DNA from: Myrica gale
Lineage: Eukaryota; Streptophyta; Magnoliopsida; Fagales; Myricaceae
Assembly: GCA_963930655.1 (NCBI GenBank)
Contig: OZ005611.1
Location: 24,849,001 to 24,913,000, forward strand
DNA length: 64,000 bases
Reading direction: 5' to 3'
Below are positions 37,601-49,212 of this stretch, piece after piece. Position numbers and translations under genes: made by a program. The notes below the pieces were generated by a model. It made no database searches, was not told the origin of the DNA, and saw only the letters and a program-made list of their open reading frames with translations. How positions within the stretch are numbered: the stretch's first letter is position 1; every line of letters begins with the position of its first letter.

Positions 37601-38800
37601 GTAGGAAGTAAACATTGAGAAGCAACCCCTGTTTCGGTTCATGGTGATTGGCAAGAAAAGACTTCCAGTCCAGAGGGGGGACAGCAATAATCTTTTTTGT
37701 GGATTGACTGGAATCCTTAAGTGGGTTTTACAGGGGTAGGATACCTGAGGGGAGGGGGGGGGGGGGGGGGCTCTCTCCGCCCCTGTTGATGGTATCCTAC
37801 TCTCAAATCAAGCTTGAAAAAAATAGACAGCTTCATCTAACATATTGTCCACTGTAGGAATAGGAAAACGATCCTTGACTGTCGTTGCATTAATACAAAG
37901 TTCGGTAATCTGTACAAAATCGCCATGACCCATCTTTTTTTAGAGGTAAAGTCATAGTTGGCCTCATAAGTATGAACAAAAATCAAATTGGTATCCGCAA
38001 CTATTAAAAAGGTGATTTGAGACCCTTAACTTTTTTAAAATCATCAATTCATACCCCGTACAAATTAGGCATTAAATCCGACGAAAAATCATGCAAAATG
38101 ATTGAAATGTCCCTCCAAGACTAAATTTTAAAACATATATAAAAATAATTTGATTTTTGCTCATACAAGGCCACTTTTCAACATCTCTGCTACTTGCCTT
38201 TCAATTTCATTCTTCTGAGAGTGGACATATCTGTAAGGTCGAACATTAATAGGCATTGTCTCTTCCTTTAGGATAATTCGATGATCCCAACTATTGCTTA
38301 GGGGTAACCCGTTTGGTTCATTCAATACATTCTGGAACTCTTTAGAATTTCATTGATGTCCTCTGCCACCACAGTTTTGTCCCTTTCCTGTGCTAACCGA
38401 CACCCAATAGCAAATAACTATTCTCCTCCACGCATCTCATGCTCCAAAGGTTGGACAGTGGCAGCTTCTATCGTGGCACGCGAAGGCCCTGAAATAATAC
38501 ACTTTTGATCCTCTTTTTCGAAGTCCATACTCATTTTGTTCCAATCGCATAGAGTGGGCCTCAATCCTTCCAACCAATGAATATCAAGTACAACATCCAA
38601 CCCCATTAGATCCAAGGAAAATAAAGTTATCACAAATTGAATTCCTTGAATAACCACTACTACATCTAAATATTTTTCTCTGCAAAGCAAACGTTCACCC
38701 TTTAGCTACTTTAACCACAAATTCTTTGATAGAGTTACCAATAGCAATGTGTGATTCATCCATAACAAAAAGGGACCCAACAATATATATACCTTAAACA
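34625..38800 (-). mobile_element. Ty3/Gypsy retrotransposon fragment, decayed
   Basis: Minus-strand order is that of a Gypsy pol: protease end (about 38418-38790, SLDLMGLDVVLDIHWLEGL), reverse transcriptase (about 38250-36500, LDLRVGYHQ then IRLHP.., VMPFGLCNAPSTFQ), RNase H, integrase (35989-35447, MDFIDGLP, YDRDPIF) and a chromodomain-like tail (35114-34932, HLVFHVSLLK). Key sites are lost: the RT YVDD box reads FFNDILVYS and the integrase glutamate in DGQTEV is lysine (DGQTKV). Stops and frame breaks separate the parts. No gag and no LTRs are seen. It holds an hAT insert (37112-37785) and another short foreign piece near 37940-38155. Confidence 0.85.
37104..37793 (+). mobile_element. hAT element carrying host-gene fragments (Pack-hAT), inside the Gypsy RT
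   Basis: Ends are CAGGGGCGGAGGCAG (37112) and CTCTCTCCGCCCCTG (ends 37785), inverted to each other. The flanks CTGATGGT and TTGATGGT (37104-37111, 37786-37793) are an 8-bp target duplication with one change, typical of hAT. It splits the Gypsy codons for GYHQ/IRL. Inside, on the plus strand, are gene-like pieces: an exon starting MGQGQEVKTKPEPQVEIQ with a GT donor (37273-37326), and after TTGATGTAG a piece reading EVNIEKQPLFRFMVIGKKR (from about 37607). These look like a captured conserved plant gene of unknown function whose wording I recall only loosely. No transposase; a run of 18 or so G stands near 37753-37770. Confidence 0.75.
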
Positions 38801-38805
38801 AGCAA

Positions 38806-38890
38806 GTGCCAAGTAGATTTGTTAAACTCCTCCATCCATTTGAACCTCTTGCTGTTCTTAGACAGCGGGAAGGACATGGTAGGAAAATTA
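38806..38890 (-). repeat. Segment shared with the upstream region of lipase copy D
   Basis: TTTGTTAAACTCC(T)CATCCATTTGA.CCTC and its surroundings match 57040-57130, which lies about 750-830 bp before the ATG of copy D. Here it sits just right of the Gypsy fragment whose left side is copy A. It may be the relic promoter or leader of copy A. An open frame can be read through it in both places (..KWMKEFNK.. / ..KWMEEFNK..), so a small exon is another option. Confidence 0.45.
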
Positions 38891-40131
38891 AGGTGGAGAA
38901 CTGAGAGATCAGCTTGTCGGACTTTTCCCTCCCTTTGTTTTTTTTTCAATCATCAGTTCTTAGGTGGTGTTTGATTGTCGAAATATTGAATGATAAAAAT
39001 TTGAGGTATTGGAGTTGATGAAAAAATGAACAGATATAATTTGAATGAATTTTTTATATTTGATGGAGAGAGAATTTTATAGTGTTATTTTATTGAGGCG
39101 AAAATTTTAAGAGTCCAATATTTTAGCTCCTAAACATCTCCTAAAGGTTCAAGGTCACTGTGAACTGTGAAGGTTCCTACTAATAAGGCAGCATGTCTAA
39201 TATATAGGAAAAGTACATTGTACATCGCCTGCTTTTCTGCTTAACTGGCTAACCATTTTCCTTGCAAAAGCCTACAGGAGGAAAAAGGAGAGAAAAATAG
39301 AAGGGCCGGATGAAAGTGCTACGCTAGCTGAAATAGTGGTAGCTAGTTCATCCACCATTAGCTTATGGACCACGTACATTTCTACGAAACAACTAGCTAG
39401 CACCAAAAAGTCACATTATTTGTAGGTTCTCCTGCAAAGCTCTTCTTGAGAGAGAGAGAGAGAGAGAACAGGTATTCCATCAAAACTGAATTTTATCAGT
39501 TGTCACTCCAGCGAAAGGTGAAATCGCTGCATCTCTTTTATCTGTCGCACAAGCCCTATGATAAAGTAGGGAAAAATCAATTTGGAAGAGGACTCTGTTT
39601 TTGCAACAAAAGCCATCCAATGTGCGAAATCCCAACAGGGATTGGAGCCTTCGTTCATAACAATATGTGGGGACATTATTCGCAGTTCCCTATGTCAATT
39701 TTGGTAGTGTCAATAAGGAAAGGCACGAATTAGCCAAAGGAGCTGCTAGAAATGGCTCATCGCGCTCTTACCATTTGCTTTGATGTGCAGAACACCAAGT
39801 AAAATTTTCGGTGAACTTGTTTGGTTTTCTTTTCTGTTTACAATCTGTTTTTCCCACTAGAAAAATATATAAAGTCAGATTCCACTTGTGTACTGAATAG
39901 TAAAGCGTGCGTACAGTTTAAGTCATTGTTCTTGGGAACGCATCCGGACATCCTACGATCGGGAGCCCGGGAGCAGATTGACTTCGGAGGCAATCCGCTC
40001 TGATTGTTCTTATCTCCTTGGATGGTTTAAGGTCCGTCAGAGATTATTCCCCAATTTGGGCAAATACCCGGCCTAGACGATTTCATTCATGAGTAGCATT
40101 TGAGTCCATTTGCTCAGTCGGGCCGCTTTAT
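38891..40131. other. Spacer between copy A relics and copy B
   Basis: Holds a (GA)n tract at 39447-39469 and a segment at 39333-39400 that matches 33893-33960 (GTAGCTAGTTCATCCACCATTA), a sign of segmental duplication. The frame 39446-39733 shows no known domain. Confidence 0.45.
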
Positions 40132-42183
40132 TCAGTAGAGACGATAGTCATACAGGATGGACTGAGACTGAAAATGAGAATTCCACCACTGGTGAACTCC
40201 ATGCGCTTTCTTGAAATCTGGTGATGGGCCCAAATTGATAGTCAGATATGCTGAAGGAAGGAGATGCAAGGCTTCTGAATTCCGTCCCAAAGCACCCGCT
40301 AATAGACACCTCATCGAGTTCCTTGTTGCAAGGCTCTCTATCTTTCCAGCTCCAATCTCCTCCATTTTCTTTCTTTGTTCAAAGTATCCTATATAATCTG
40401 AGCAAAAATGGTCATTCGGGTTCACAAACAGGTAAGGAATCCACTGAGATAACCCAACAAAAGTATCGAGTTCTGGATGTTTAAGATATCGGCAACCGTT
40501 TAGAGCAACGGTGAGGCCTGCCTTCAGAAAACTCCTCGTAAAGCGGATCCCATGCTTCACTCGATTATCCTCGATCCACTCTATGGGAACAGATAAGAAT
40601 GGCGGATTGAAAAGATATGTTTCAAGAAAACAACCCATCTTGGCCATGCTCTTTCCCGCAAGCAATGCCATAGCTGAGCCCAGAGAATGTCCAGCCAACC
40701 ACACATTTGCAGCTCCGGCCAAAGCAACCGTCTTCTGAACAATGTCCAATGCACGTTGAAAGCGCGGACTGTTGTGGAGTTTGTTAAAGCAGCATCTGAG
40801 GTCCATCGCCAGGTCCTGCAATATCGTGTCTTTTTCCATCAGTGTGCCCCGAAAAGCAATGACATATTTCGGGACGTTTCCCGCAGGAGCTGGGTATTTG
40901 AATTCATAGATGGAACGGAATATCGACGCGTCATCCTCGTCTACGAGAACGTCATTCAGTTGGAAATCAAAGAAGTCCCACCAAGGCGGAGCAAGAGCTT
41001 GAAATCCATGGCGGTTATGCTGGCGATCACGTTCATGGATGCTGACTCCTTGAACCAAGCTTGCAGCAACGGATCTCCGGTTGAATGCATTGTTCCTGCA
41101 AGATCAAGACCAATAACATTGGAAATTAGCTACTGAAGTTTACTTGCTAACTAAGCAGAATGTCAAGAAGTCAATTATCAACGTGACAAACGAAGCAAAT
41201 ACCAACGAGATTCATGTACTGTAGTGGAACCAATAATTTCAAAGGGATTTGTGCACCTCTGGGCCAGTGAGCCGGAATATGAACTGAAGTTTGCCATGAG
41301 ATGTGATGACACCCGATTGGTCATAGGAAGAGTTTCAATCCTCATAAGGAAATGATTCCCTCCTAAGAGGGAATTACCTAATGAGTCCTAATAGGTCATT
41401 GGATGGATGACAACATATTAATAAATTCATCCAACAGTCTATATCACATCCAAAGTTTTTTTTTTCATTTAGCATTTTTTGAGCATTTTAATATAAATCC
41501 GAGTCCTCATTTATACAGACTTCGAAATAAACCCGTTAAAGTTAAATATAATAATGAATTCCACATTCAATTAATTAAAAAACCTGAATTAGTAATACAT
41601 CGACTAATTTTATAACCAGACATCTATAGAACTGATTACTGTATTTGTAGAATATACCTTTATTAGGACCTAAGGATTTAAAATCCAACCGATTGGCTAT
41701 TTCTAAGGTGATATATTATTTAGATACGAAATATTTTTCAATTTTTTAAGAAATTTTTCAAAAACTCAAATTTTTTACACAAATGTCAACACTTTTTTAC
41801 ACTAACTTAAATATTTTTTATTAAAAATATAAAATATTATATATCTTACCTTTTAACAAACTCTATTACGTTTTCATTAAAAAAATCCATCCATCCAATC
41901 TTCTATTTTCTTACTTTTTTTTAACAAAATTTCAATAAAAATCATTTTACAATCAAACATTCTTTAATTTTTTCAATCAATTTTTTAACAATCTCCCATA
42001 AATCAAATTCAAAAATATTTTTCTACAAACTCAAAATTTTTAAAATTTTTAGTCGGCAAACATCAGTAGTTTTTTTGTAAGTAAAAAAAAACACAAGCTA
42101 AGTGTTGATTAAAGTTCTTACCAGTCGACCGGTTTGAGATGTATAGGTCCTGAAAGGCTGAAAACATCCCTCTCAGGGATCAT
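40132..42183 (-). CDS. At4g10955-like alpha/beta-hydrolase (class-3-lipase type), intact copy B
   Basis: Two exons on the minus strand, 42183-42122 and 41095-40132, give 341 residues. Exon 1 reads MIPERDVFSLSGPIHLKPVD and ends TG/GTAAG; exon 2 begins G/AACAATGC, rebuilding W21. The catalytic serine lies in AGHSLGSAMALLAG (Ser158); the acid and base are probably in FVNPNDHFCSDY and EALHLLPSAY. Databases often call this family GDSL esterase/lipase At4g10955, but the GHSLG elbow is that of class-3 lipases, and no GDSL motif is present. Substrate is unknown. No signal peptide is seen. Exon 1 was found by matching it to the equivalent exon of copy D; the intron is 1026 bp. It is the only copy of the array in this window without a visible lesion. 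Confidence 0.9.
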
Positions 42184-43264
42184 TGTTCCTTATGTTCCTC
42201 ACTTTCTGATATATCCTCTGAAACTAACCACCAAAAGCCCGTTACTGAATGGTCTTACGGACCCAATTGATATTCCAATATAATCTCATCTGAATCGTAC
42301 AGATAATAAACATAACTATAACTGTACGTGAAAATTGTAATCCACACTGTAGTATAAATCAATTTGTGGTTCATGATCCTTACCGTTTGTTCAGCGATGT
42401 GCGCCGACCACCGATCCCCTCCTGCTCTATTCAACCCCTCTTAGCTACTGACATGTGAACCCACGACGGTAGCCGACCCAGAAAACCAATTTGAGAGAGA
42501 GAGAGAGAACTTTTGGACCTGATCTTCGATCTTGCTGTACCTAGCTATTCTAGTGCCATTTTTTGGTGTTTTGTGGAAAAAGTGCAGGAGAGTTTGCGGG
42601 AAAATGTTTCGATACGGGTGCAGATCAGAAGTGTGAGGCTTTCTTTGGAAGTCGGAATAGCCGCGTTCTGATGACTTGGTTTTGAGGACGAAAGTGCGGG
42701 GAAAGGCCCGACCTAACTTTTTCTATAAAAAAATAACCTTCCGAACGCGTAAAGTTGAAAGTTGTTCTCTGCGTTTTGTTTTGTTCCGTTTCGTGTAGTG
42801 TAGTGTAGTGATGTAAGCGCATATCAAATATAAAAAGTTCCTTCACAAGGCAATTCGTCATCTCAAAAACCTTTGTGAACATGCAAGACAAACGATGGCC
42901 GCCCCCAGAACAACGTAATTGACGGGATTCCCACTCGGTAAAAGCAACACGCTTGAAGTGACAATTTGAGACAACCAAATCAATTACAATAAAGCAGAAA
43001 TAAACATGCTTGGAAGCAAAAAAAGAGATGTCCATACATATCCCATGAGTTTCATTATATAGAAAAAGTTACAACAGTAAATCGGTAATACTTATGGTTG
43101 CCTGAATATCATAATGACCGTTGGCCTTCAAGTCAATCCTATATCCCCTCTAACCAGGTCAACCTACACCTCCTTTCTTCAGCGACAAAATTTTGCATTT
43201 ACTTGGAATTCTGACATAATTTAGTCTTTTGGGTCTATTAACCCACACACGGTGGCTGCTTTGC
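42184..43264. other. Upstream region of copy B and 3' flank of copy C
   Basis: The promoter of copy B should lie here. From about 42943 the sequence matches the 3' flanks of copies A and D (CTTGAAGTGACAATTTGAG), and 43135-43240 matches their 3' UTR region, so the unit boundary of the tandem array lies between. Confidence 0.5.
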
Positions 43265-44890
43265 TCAATGCAGATGATCATAATGATGCAACGTGGATTG
43301 GGTGGCAAAATGAGGATTCCACCACTGCTCAATTCCATGGGTTCGCTTGAAATCTGGCGATCGACCCAGATTAATCATAGACTTCACATTTGCCGAAGGA
43401 AGGAGATGCCATGCTTCTGAATCCCCTCCCAGCGCACATGAGACTATACACCTTATAGAGTTCTTTGTTGCAAGCTTCTCAATATCAACGGCTCCCACCT
43501 CCACCATTTTCTTCCCTGTTTTCAAAGTACCCAATATACTCTGGAGTTCGGTTAGAATACGGTGGGGATAAAATACTGGGTTACGGGGGAACGGCCCGGA
43601 TTAAATTCCGGGAATCCAACGGTCCTCAGCAGCAGCTCGTTAATAATAAAATCCGGACCGGGTGACCCGCGTGATTTACCGAATGGTTGCCGACGACCCG
43701 GTTTCCAGCATCTTCTTCAACGCGCTTTCGTCAAAATCGACCTCTCTCGCCCTCTCTCACTCACACACATCGCAAAGACTCCAAACACAGAGGCTTGGAC
43801 TTGCATCACCTCCGATCCTTCTTCGTCATTGGTTTATGAGGTACCTCTCTTTCCTTTCCACGACTTTGCCATCTGATTTATTTTGTTTTCTTGGTTTCTT
43901 CGCAGATCTGTATGTGTATAAGGGCTCTGTTTCTTCTTCCACTTTTAGTTCGGCAAGATATGTTTGGGGTTTTGTTTGTACTTGGCTGAAATGTTTGGAT
44001 TTGTGCAAGATTCAATCGTTTGGCTTTGCTTGTTTAGATGAACAAGTGGTTCTTGCTCTGTGGAGTAGTTCGGCAAGTAGTTATTTAGATTTTGTATAAG
44101 GTTTTGACATAATAGAAGTCATTTAACCGAAAGAGATTGAGAACTGAGAAGCTCAAAGTACCTCTTCCCTCTCTTTGCTTGTACTTGGCTGAAATGTTTG
44201 CTCTAGAATTTGCGTACTGGACGTCACTGAAGCTGTTTCTTTTTCTGCCCCCTTTTAGACTAAGAATTTCGATGCTCGAATCGAATTGTTCTATGTCGTA
44301 TACCAACCAAGAAACACCAAAAATTAAAGCATGAATAAAGGAAGAAAGAAGAAGAAAAAAAATAATGTGCTTTCTTTTGGTGCCCACTTCTTTTCTTTAC
44401 CTTCAAATTGGAGCTCCCTTTTGTCGAAATTGAAGCCACCTGTTTTTAACCTCTTTATGTATTTTAGGGGGAATTTTTGTTTCGTTAAATGCATGAAGCT
44501 TTGAGTCTGCTCATGGGGGTCTCTATAAACAGGGGAAATTAAAACTACCATTTGGAAGAAGCACTTATGCCTGATAAGCTATACTTGTTTGGAGGTCTCT
44601 GAACTGAGGCAACTTTTTCAAGTTGTATTTTTTCCCCTTTTTTATTTTTCTGCACTAATACTTTTTCTTGCATTGCTTGAAGTTTTTGACATGAACTGCA
44701 TGCTCAAAATCTACTCATTGTTTCCCAGAAATGAACTTCTAAAACATTACAACTGCAAACTTGAGAGTGGTTCTAACCTGTGATCCTTGACAATAATTAT
44801 AATTATCTCTTTGTATGCTTGAAAAATGAGCATTATCCAATGCGATTTATTTCATAATTATGGTATGCTAATGCTAGTTTGTTGGGGCAG

Positions 44891-44957
44891 GGCATTTTTG
44901 GGAAGCGTCAGCAATTACTGTGTCCATAATGCCAAGTGCCCTGTTCTGGGAGGATGT
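44891..44957 (+). pseudogene. Captured universal stress protein (UspA-type) exon fragment
   Basis: After an acceptor GTTGGGGCAG the plus strand reads RAFLGSVSNYCVHNAKCPVL, matching the C-terminal end of plant USP domains (LGSVS.Y..H.AKCPVL.V), which helps bind nucleotide. The next residues (GGCG) depart from the usual VV(K/R), and the rest of the domain is absent. It is a fragment inside the Pack-MULE, not a working gene. Confidence 0.65.
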
Positions 44958-45573
44958 GGATATCATTGGCTTATGTATTGGGAGGCTCTCTGCTTTCTGC
45001 ATTTCATTTCTAATGTCTTTACGTCAGCTTTGTTCTGTATCCTCTACTCTCAGCTTGGATTCCAATAGAGATGGTGCTCAAGCAGATGGTACATGATCAA
45101 ACTGATGTTGGTTTTTGGATTTTTTTCTATGTCAACCTCTTGTGAAAAGGCTAAAATTACAATCAGTTCTTTGGCCAATTTCAGTGCTTGATTGAGTCAT
45201 CATGTAAAGCGGAGGCTTAAGCTGTTGTTTACGAGTTAGATAATGAAAATTATATTATATTTCTTATCCCGGCTCTAAGTATTATTGTACAAGGTATAAA
45301 ACTTCTGTTTTAGGTTTAACCCTCAGTTAACTGCTGCCAATAGAGATGGTGCTCAAGCAGATGCCGAAGATTACAAGTATAGCAAAATGGTAATTATCAA
45401 CATGTTGAGTCATTCATTTGCCGGACGGTAAAGAGATAATTATTAATAAATATAATCAATGGTAATAATGTTACAATTGTAATGTGATAGTAGCAAAACC
45501 CTAATTAAAGGGATGCTGCCACTACAAAGCCAAAATGTGAAAACTGAAAAAAATAATAATGAGATAAACTTAC

Positions 45574-45798
45574 TGAATACACAACTTGTTGTAATGACAA
45601 TATGCAAGAAATATTGAATTCTGGTTGTTGATCACTGGAGAGGTGAATGGGTCTCAGAGCCCGGAGGAGTTTTAGAGATTCAAGCTTCTCAAGTGCCTCC
45701 TCGACCACTTCACAAGATCCAGGCTTCACGCGTTCTGCATTGAGGAGCAAATTTGCAACAGCACGCACAATAGACCCCTCTGGATCTTCAGCAAAGGC
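45574..45798 (-). pseudogene. Captured exon of unidentified gene inside the Pack-MULE
   Basis: A 225-bp open segment (75 codons) begins after an acceptor TAATTTAG and ends at a donor TATTCA/GTAAGTTT. It reads AFAEDPEGSIVRAVANLLLN, then VVEEALEKLESLKLL and later stretches rich in leucine, likely helical. I do not recognise the family. Even composition and clean borders suggest a true exon taken from elsewhere in the genome. Confidence 0.5.
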
Positions 45799-47787
45799 CT
45801 AAATTACACAAAACGAATGGAAGGTGGGGGGGGGAGACTACGAATGAAACAAACCACTAGAAATCGAGAACTTTCAATCTTACATTTTTCACAATTAAAA
45901 AACAAAGAAATACGCATCACTATGCAAGTGAGAAGTGACAGCTAATTGTATAACTTTTGTAAACCCAAATAAATCAAACCATCTTGTAAAACAACTGAAG
46001 GAGTTTGAATCATCAGTGGGTATCAAATGGTAGTGTGAAAACATCTCCTCCTTCCACGTTTCATTTTTCGATGATAGGAGTTCGTGTCTAAAAGTATGTG
46101 ATGAGAGCGCAGTAGGAATATTAGTACACTCCTTGCCCACAGCAGAACCACATAGCACAAATAGTATAAGCAGAACCAACCTTTTTTTTTCTGAAATAAG
46201 AACCAACCTTTCATATTATCAAAAACTCAGATTAAAACTTCTTCTACTTTCAGTCAAATTTAGTAAAAAGGAAATCAAACGGAGAATCCGACCCCAAAAT
46301 TCAACTAACGAGAATCCGAACATACATTCTGCCAGAACCCAGAAGAGAAAACGCCTTAAACTTGATGACACAGAATTCAATACAAGCAAAGATCAAAATA
46401 GCAAAAGCCAGATCGTGAGAGTGGAAAATGAACTCGAAAGAATCAAAGCATTCACTTTCAACCAAATTCAACTAAATAGAATGAAAAGCAGCTGTATCGA
46501 ACAACCAGGAGACAGAACCTCTAAATTATAGTCTAAATATGAATAGAGTCCGGAACACAAATAGGCACACAGAGACACGCGACAATGTTTTGAGTCACAT
46601 ACAGAACTTAAGGCATCCTTTCCATAAACACAGTTCCAATGCATTCACATGAATCCACAGAGCATGAACCACTTCTTCATCTAAACAAGCAAAACCAAGT
46701 ACAAACAAAACCCTAAATAGATCTGACTAGTCAAATGAAGAAACAGAGCCATTCTGCAACTTACGAACTGGACGACAGAGCAAATCCCCTTTGCAACTTC
46801 CCTTCCTTGACGACAGAGCCCTTCGCAAGATGCTGAAAACCAGTTTCAAATTTAAATTTTCAAGAGTTCGGTTAAATTCTCAAGGAGTCAAGAGTTCGGG
46901 TCGTCAGCATGAATTCGGTAAAACACGCGGGTCTCGGTCCGGATTTCGTCACTTACGCTGAGGACCGTCGGATTCGAAGGGATGAATCGGAGCCGTTCCC
47001 CCGTAACCCAGCATTTTATCCCCACCGTATTCTAACCGAACTCTATACTCTGAGCATATATGGTCAGCGGGGTTCACAAATAGGTAAGGTTTCCAGTGAG
47101 ATAAGATAGCAAAAGAGTCATGTTCTTGAGACACATGATGTTGGCTTCGTTGTACAGCAAGGGCCACGCCTGCCGTTAAAAAACTTTTTGCTAAGCGGAC
47201 CCCATGCTTCCATCTCTCATCCTTGATCCAGGACTCTATAGGGACAGATAAGAATGGTGGATTAAAAAGATATGTTTTGACAGAATAACCCATCTTGCCC
47301 ATGTTCTTCCCTGCAAGCAATGCAATAGCTGACCCCAAAGAATGCCCTGTCAACCATACATTTGGGGCTCCAGCCCGAGCGACAACCTTCTGAACAGTCT
47401 GCATTGCAACTTGAAATCGAGGGCTACGGTGAAGTGTGTTACAGATGCACTGGAGGTTTAACTTGAAGTCCTGTGACACTGTGTCTGGTTCGAGGTGTGC
47501 CCCTGAAGGCAATGACGTATTTTGGGATTTTTTGGGCAGGGTGAATTGGGTTTTGGAACTTGTAGACGGCACCAAAGAGCGACATGTCACCATCGTCCGT
47601 GAGAACTTCCTTTAGTTTGAAATTGAAGACGTTCCACCAGGGTTGAGCTAGAGCTTGAGGTCCCTGGCGCTTCTGCTGGCAGGTCACACTCTAGGATGTA
47701 GATATTGTATCGTAGAGCACGCGTCCATTGGACAGTTTTATGAAATATAATATTATCGACCAATGGATAGTTAGATATTATCCAGTC

Positions 47788-48079
47788 AAGTACTTAAGAA
47801 ACATGTCTGTAATGCCGGACTGGGAGATCATGGGTGAAGTCACTTCCATTCGGAATTTATTGTGGGATCATTCGGGATGAAGCTTTATTTGGACACGGAA
47901 GCTAACTATGCAGCCCATAATCTTGCTCGGTGGTGCATTAGGAGATCGCTATTAGGGGACCTTTGCCTTACGGATTTACCGTCTGATGTTAGAAATTATG
48001 ATCATGCAGCTCTGATGAGCTCGCCCCCCTAATGGTCTGTTTGCTTGTTTGTCTATAAAAAAAAGTACTTAAGAAACAT
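47788..48079 (+). mobile_element. 5'-truncated LINE tail with 17-bp target duplication
   Basis: Between two copies of AAGTACTTAAGAAACAT (47788-47804 and 48063-48079) lies a 258-bp insert ending in A's. Its plus strand reads DTEANYAAHNLARWC and ends with stop codons, matching the RNase H tail of plant L1 ORF2 (..N.AAH.LA..). It lies just beyond the 5' end of lipase copy C. Confidence 0.75.
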
Positions 48080-48939
48080 ATATACTTGAAGTGACAAATT
48101 GAGACAACCAAATTAATCTTTTTTTTTTTGCTGAATAACCAAATTAATCATATATAAGCAAATAGAAGAGAACATGCTTGGAAGTTTCTTTCAGGTCCAA
48201 CCTTGATTATCATAATCATGACCACTAGCCTTCAAGTCAATCCTATATCCCCTCTATCCAGTTCAACCCTACACCTTCTTTCTTTAACGACCAAATTTCG
48301 CATTTATTTGGAACTCTTAACATACTTTAGTCTTTTGGGTCTACTAACACACGGTTGGGCAGCTTTGCTTAATACAGATGATCATAATGATGCAACGTGG
48401 ATTGGGAAGGAAAATGAGGATTCCACCATTGATGAATACCATGAGCTCGCTTGAAATCTGGCGATGGACCCAGATTCATAGTCAGATATGCCGAAGGAAG
48501 GAGATGCAATGCTTCTGAATCCCCTCCCAGCGCAGATGAGACTAGACTTCTCATAGAGTTCTTTGTTGCAAGCCTCTCAATCTTTCCAGCTCCCATCTCT
48601 CCCATTTTCTTTCTGTGTTCAAAGTACCCAATATACCCCGAGCATATATGGTCTGCTGGGTTCACAAACAGGTAAGGTATCCAGTGAGATAACATAGCAA
48701 AATGGTCATGTTCTCGAGACTTTTGACGTTGGCTAGCTTGAAGAGCATGGGTCAGGCCTGCCTTGAGAACACTTTTTGCAAAGCGGATCCCATGCTTCAC
48801 TCTCTCATCCTTGATCCGCTCTAAGGGAACAGATAAGAATGGTGGATTAAAAAGATACGATTCGAGAAAATAACCCATCTTGCTCATGTTCTTCCCTGCA
48901 AGCAATGCGATAGCTGACCCCAAAGAATGCCCTGTCAAC

Positions 48940-49212
48940 TCTTAGAATATTGCACATATCTTCATATCTTCTTGATTCCGGAAGATCATGGAAATATATC
49001 TTCCATGATCTTCCTGAATCAGGACGATATTCTCATATCACGAAGATTGCGATTTATGATCTGATTGAGATTTGTAATTATTCTGTTGATTTAGCTTCCT
49101 TGTATAGCTCTCTCCCTCCTCCTATAAAAGGATGGGTCATTGTACTGTTCAAACACACCTCTGAATATACAACACATTCTTCATTCTCTTTGTTCCTCTT
49201 TCTATTTCAACA
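48940..49212 (+). repeat. Copia left LTR
   Basis: It runs from TCTTAGAATATTG to ..TATTTCAACA. A promoter TATAAAAGG lies at about 49123. A 20-bp inverted repeat (48974-48993 / 49001-49020, one mismatch) can form a hairpin in the U3 part. The canonical TG start is changed to TC. Confidence 0.93.

Larger units (their letters stand above)
43535..47052. mobile_element. Pack-MULE, 3500 bp, with long inverted ends and captured gene pieces
   Basis: Element 43544-47043 lies between perfect 9-bp copies of TATACTCTG (43535-43543, 47044-47052), the Mutator hallmark. Its ends are inverted over about 160-180 bp, starting GAGTTCGGTTAGAATACGGT, with small differences. No transposase is seen. The interior has gene-like pieces with intron borders: a universal-stress-protein piece at 44891-44957 and an unidentified exon on the minus strand at 45574-45798. 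The CT-rich stretch at 43690-43850 looks like a captured promoter or leader. The pieces point in different directions, so they probably come from separate captures. Confidence 0.85.
43265..47709 (-). pseudogene. At4g10955-like lipase copy C, split by a Pack-MULE
   Basis: The gene body is in two pieces, 47709-47053 and 43543-43265, on either side of the MULE, joined at the duplicated target TATACTCTG. The GHSLG elbow is kept (LTGHSLGSAIALLAG). Other lesions: the frame shifts near 47490 just after YVIAFRGT, and the gene is cut short at about 47709, so exon 1, intron 1 and the start of exon 2 are missing. Exon 2 sequence just left of that break is also degraded (an in-frame TAG where other copies have a leucine codon is likely). 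The C-terminal piece ends HHYDHLH and is otherwise open. Confidence 0.85.

Noticed and set aside
40687..41136. 149-codon plus-strand frame
   Set aside because: Antisense shadow of exon 2 of the intact lipase copy B.
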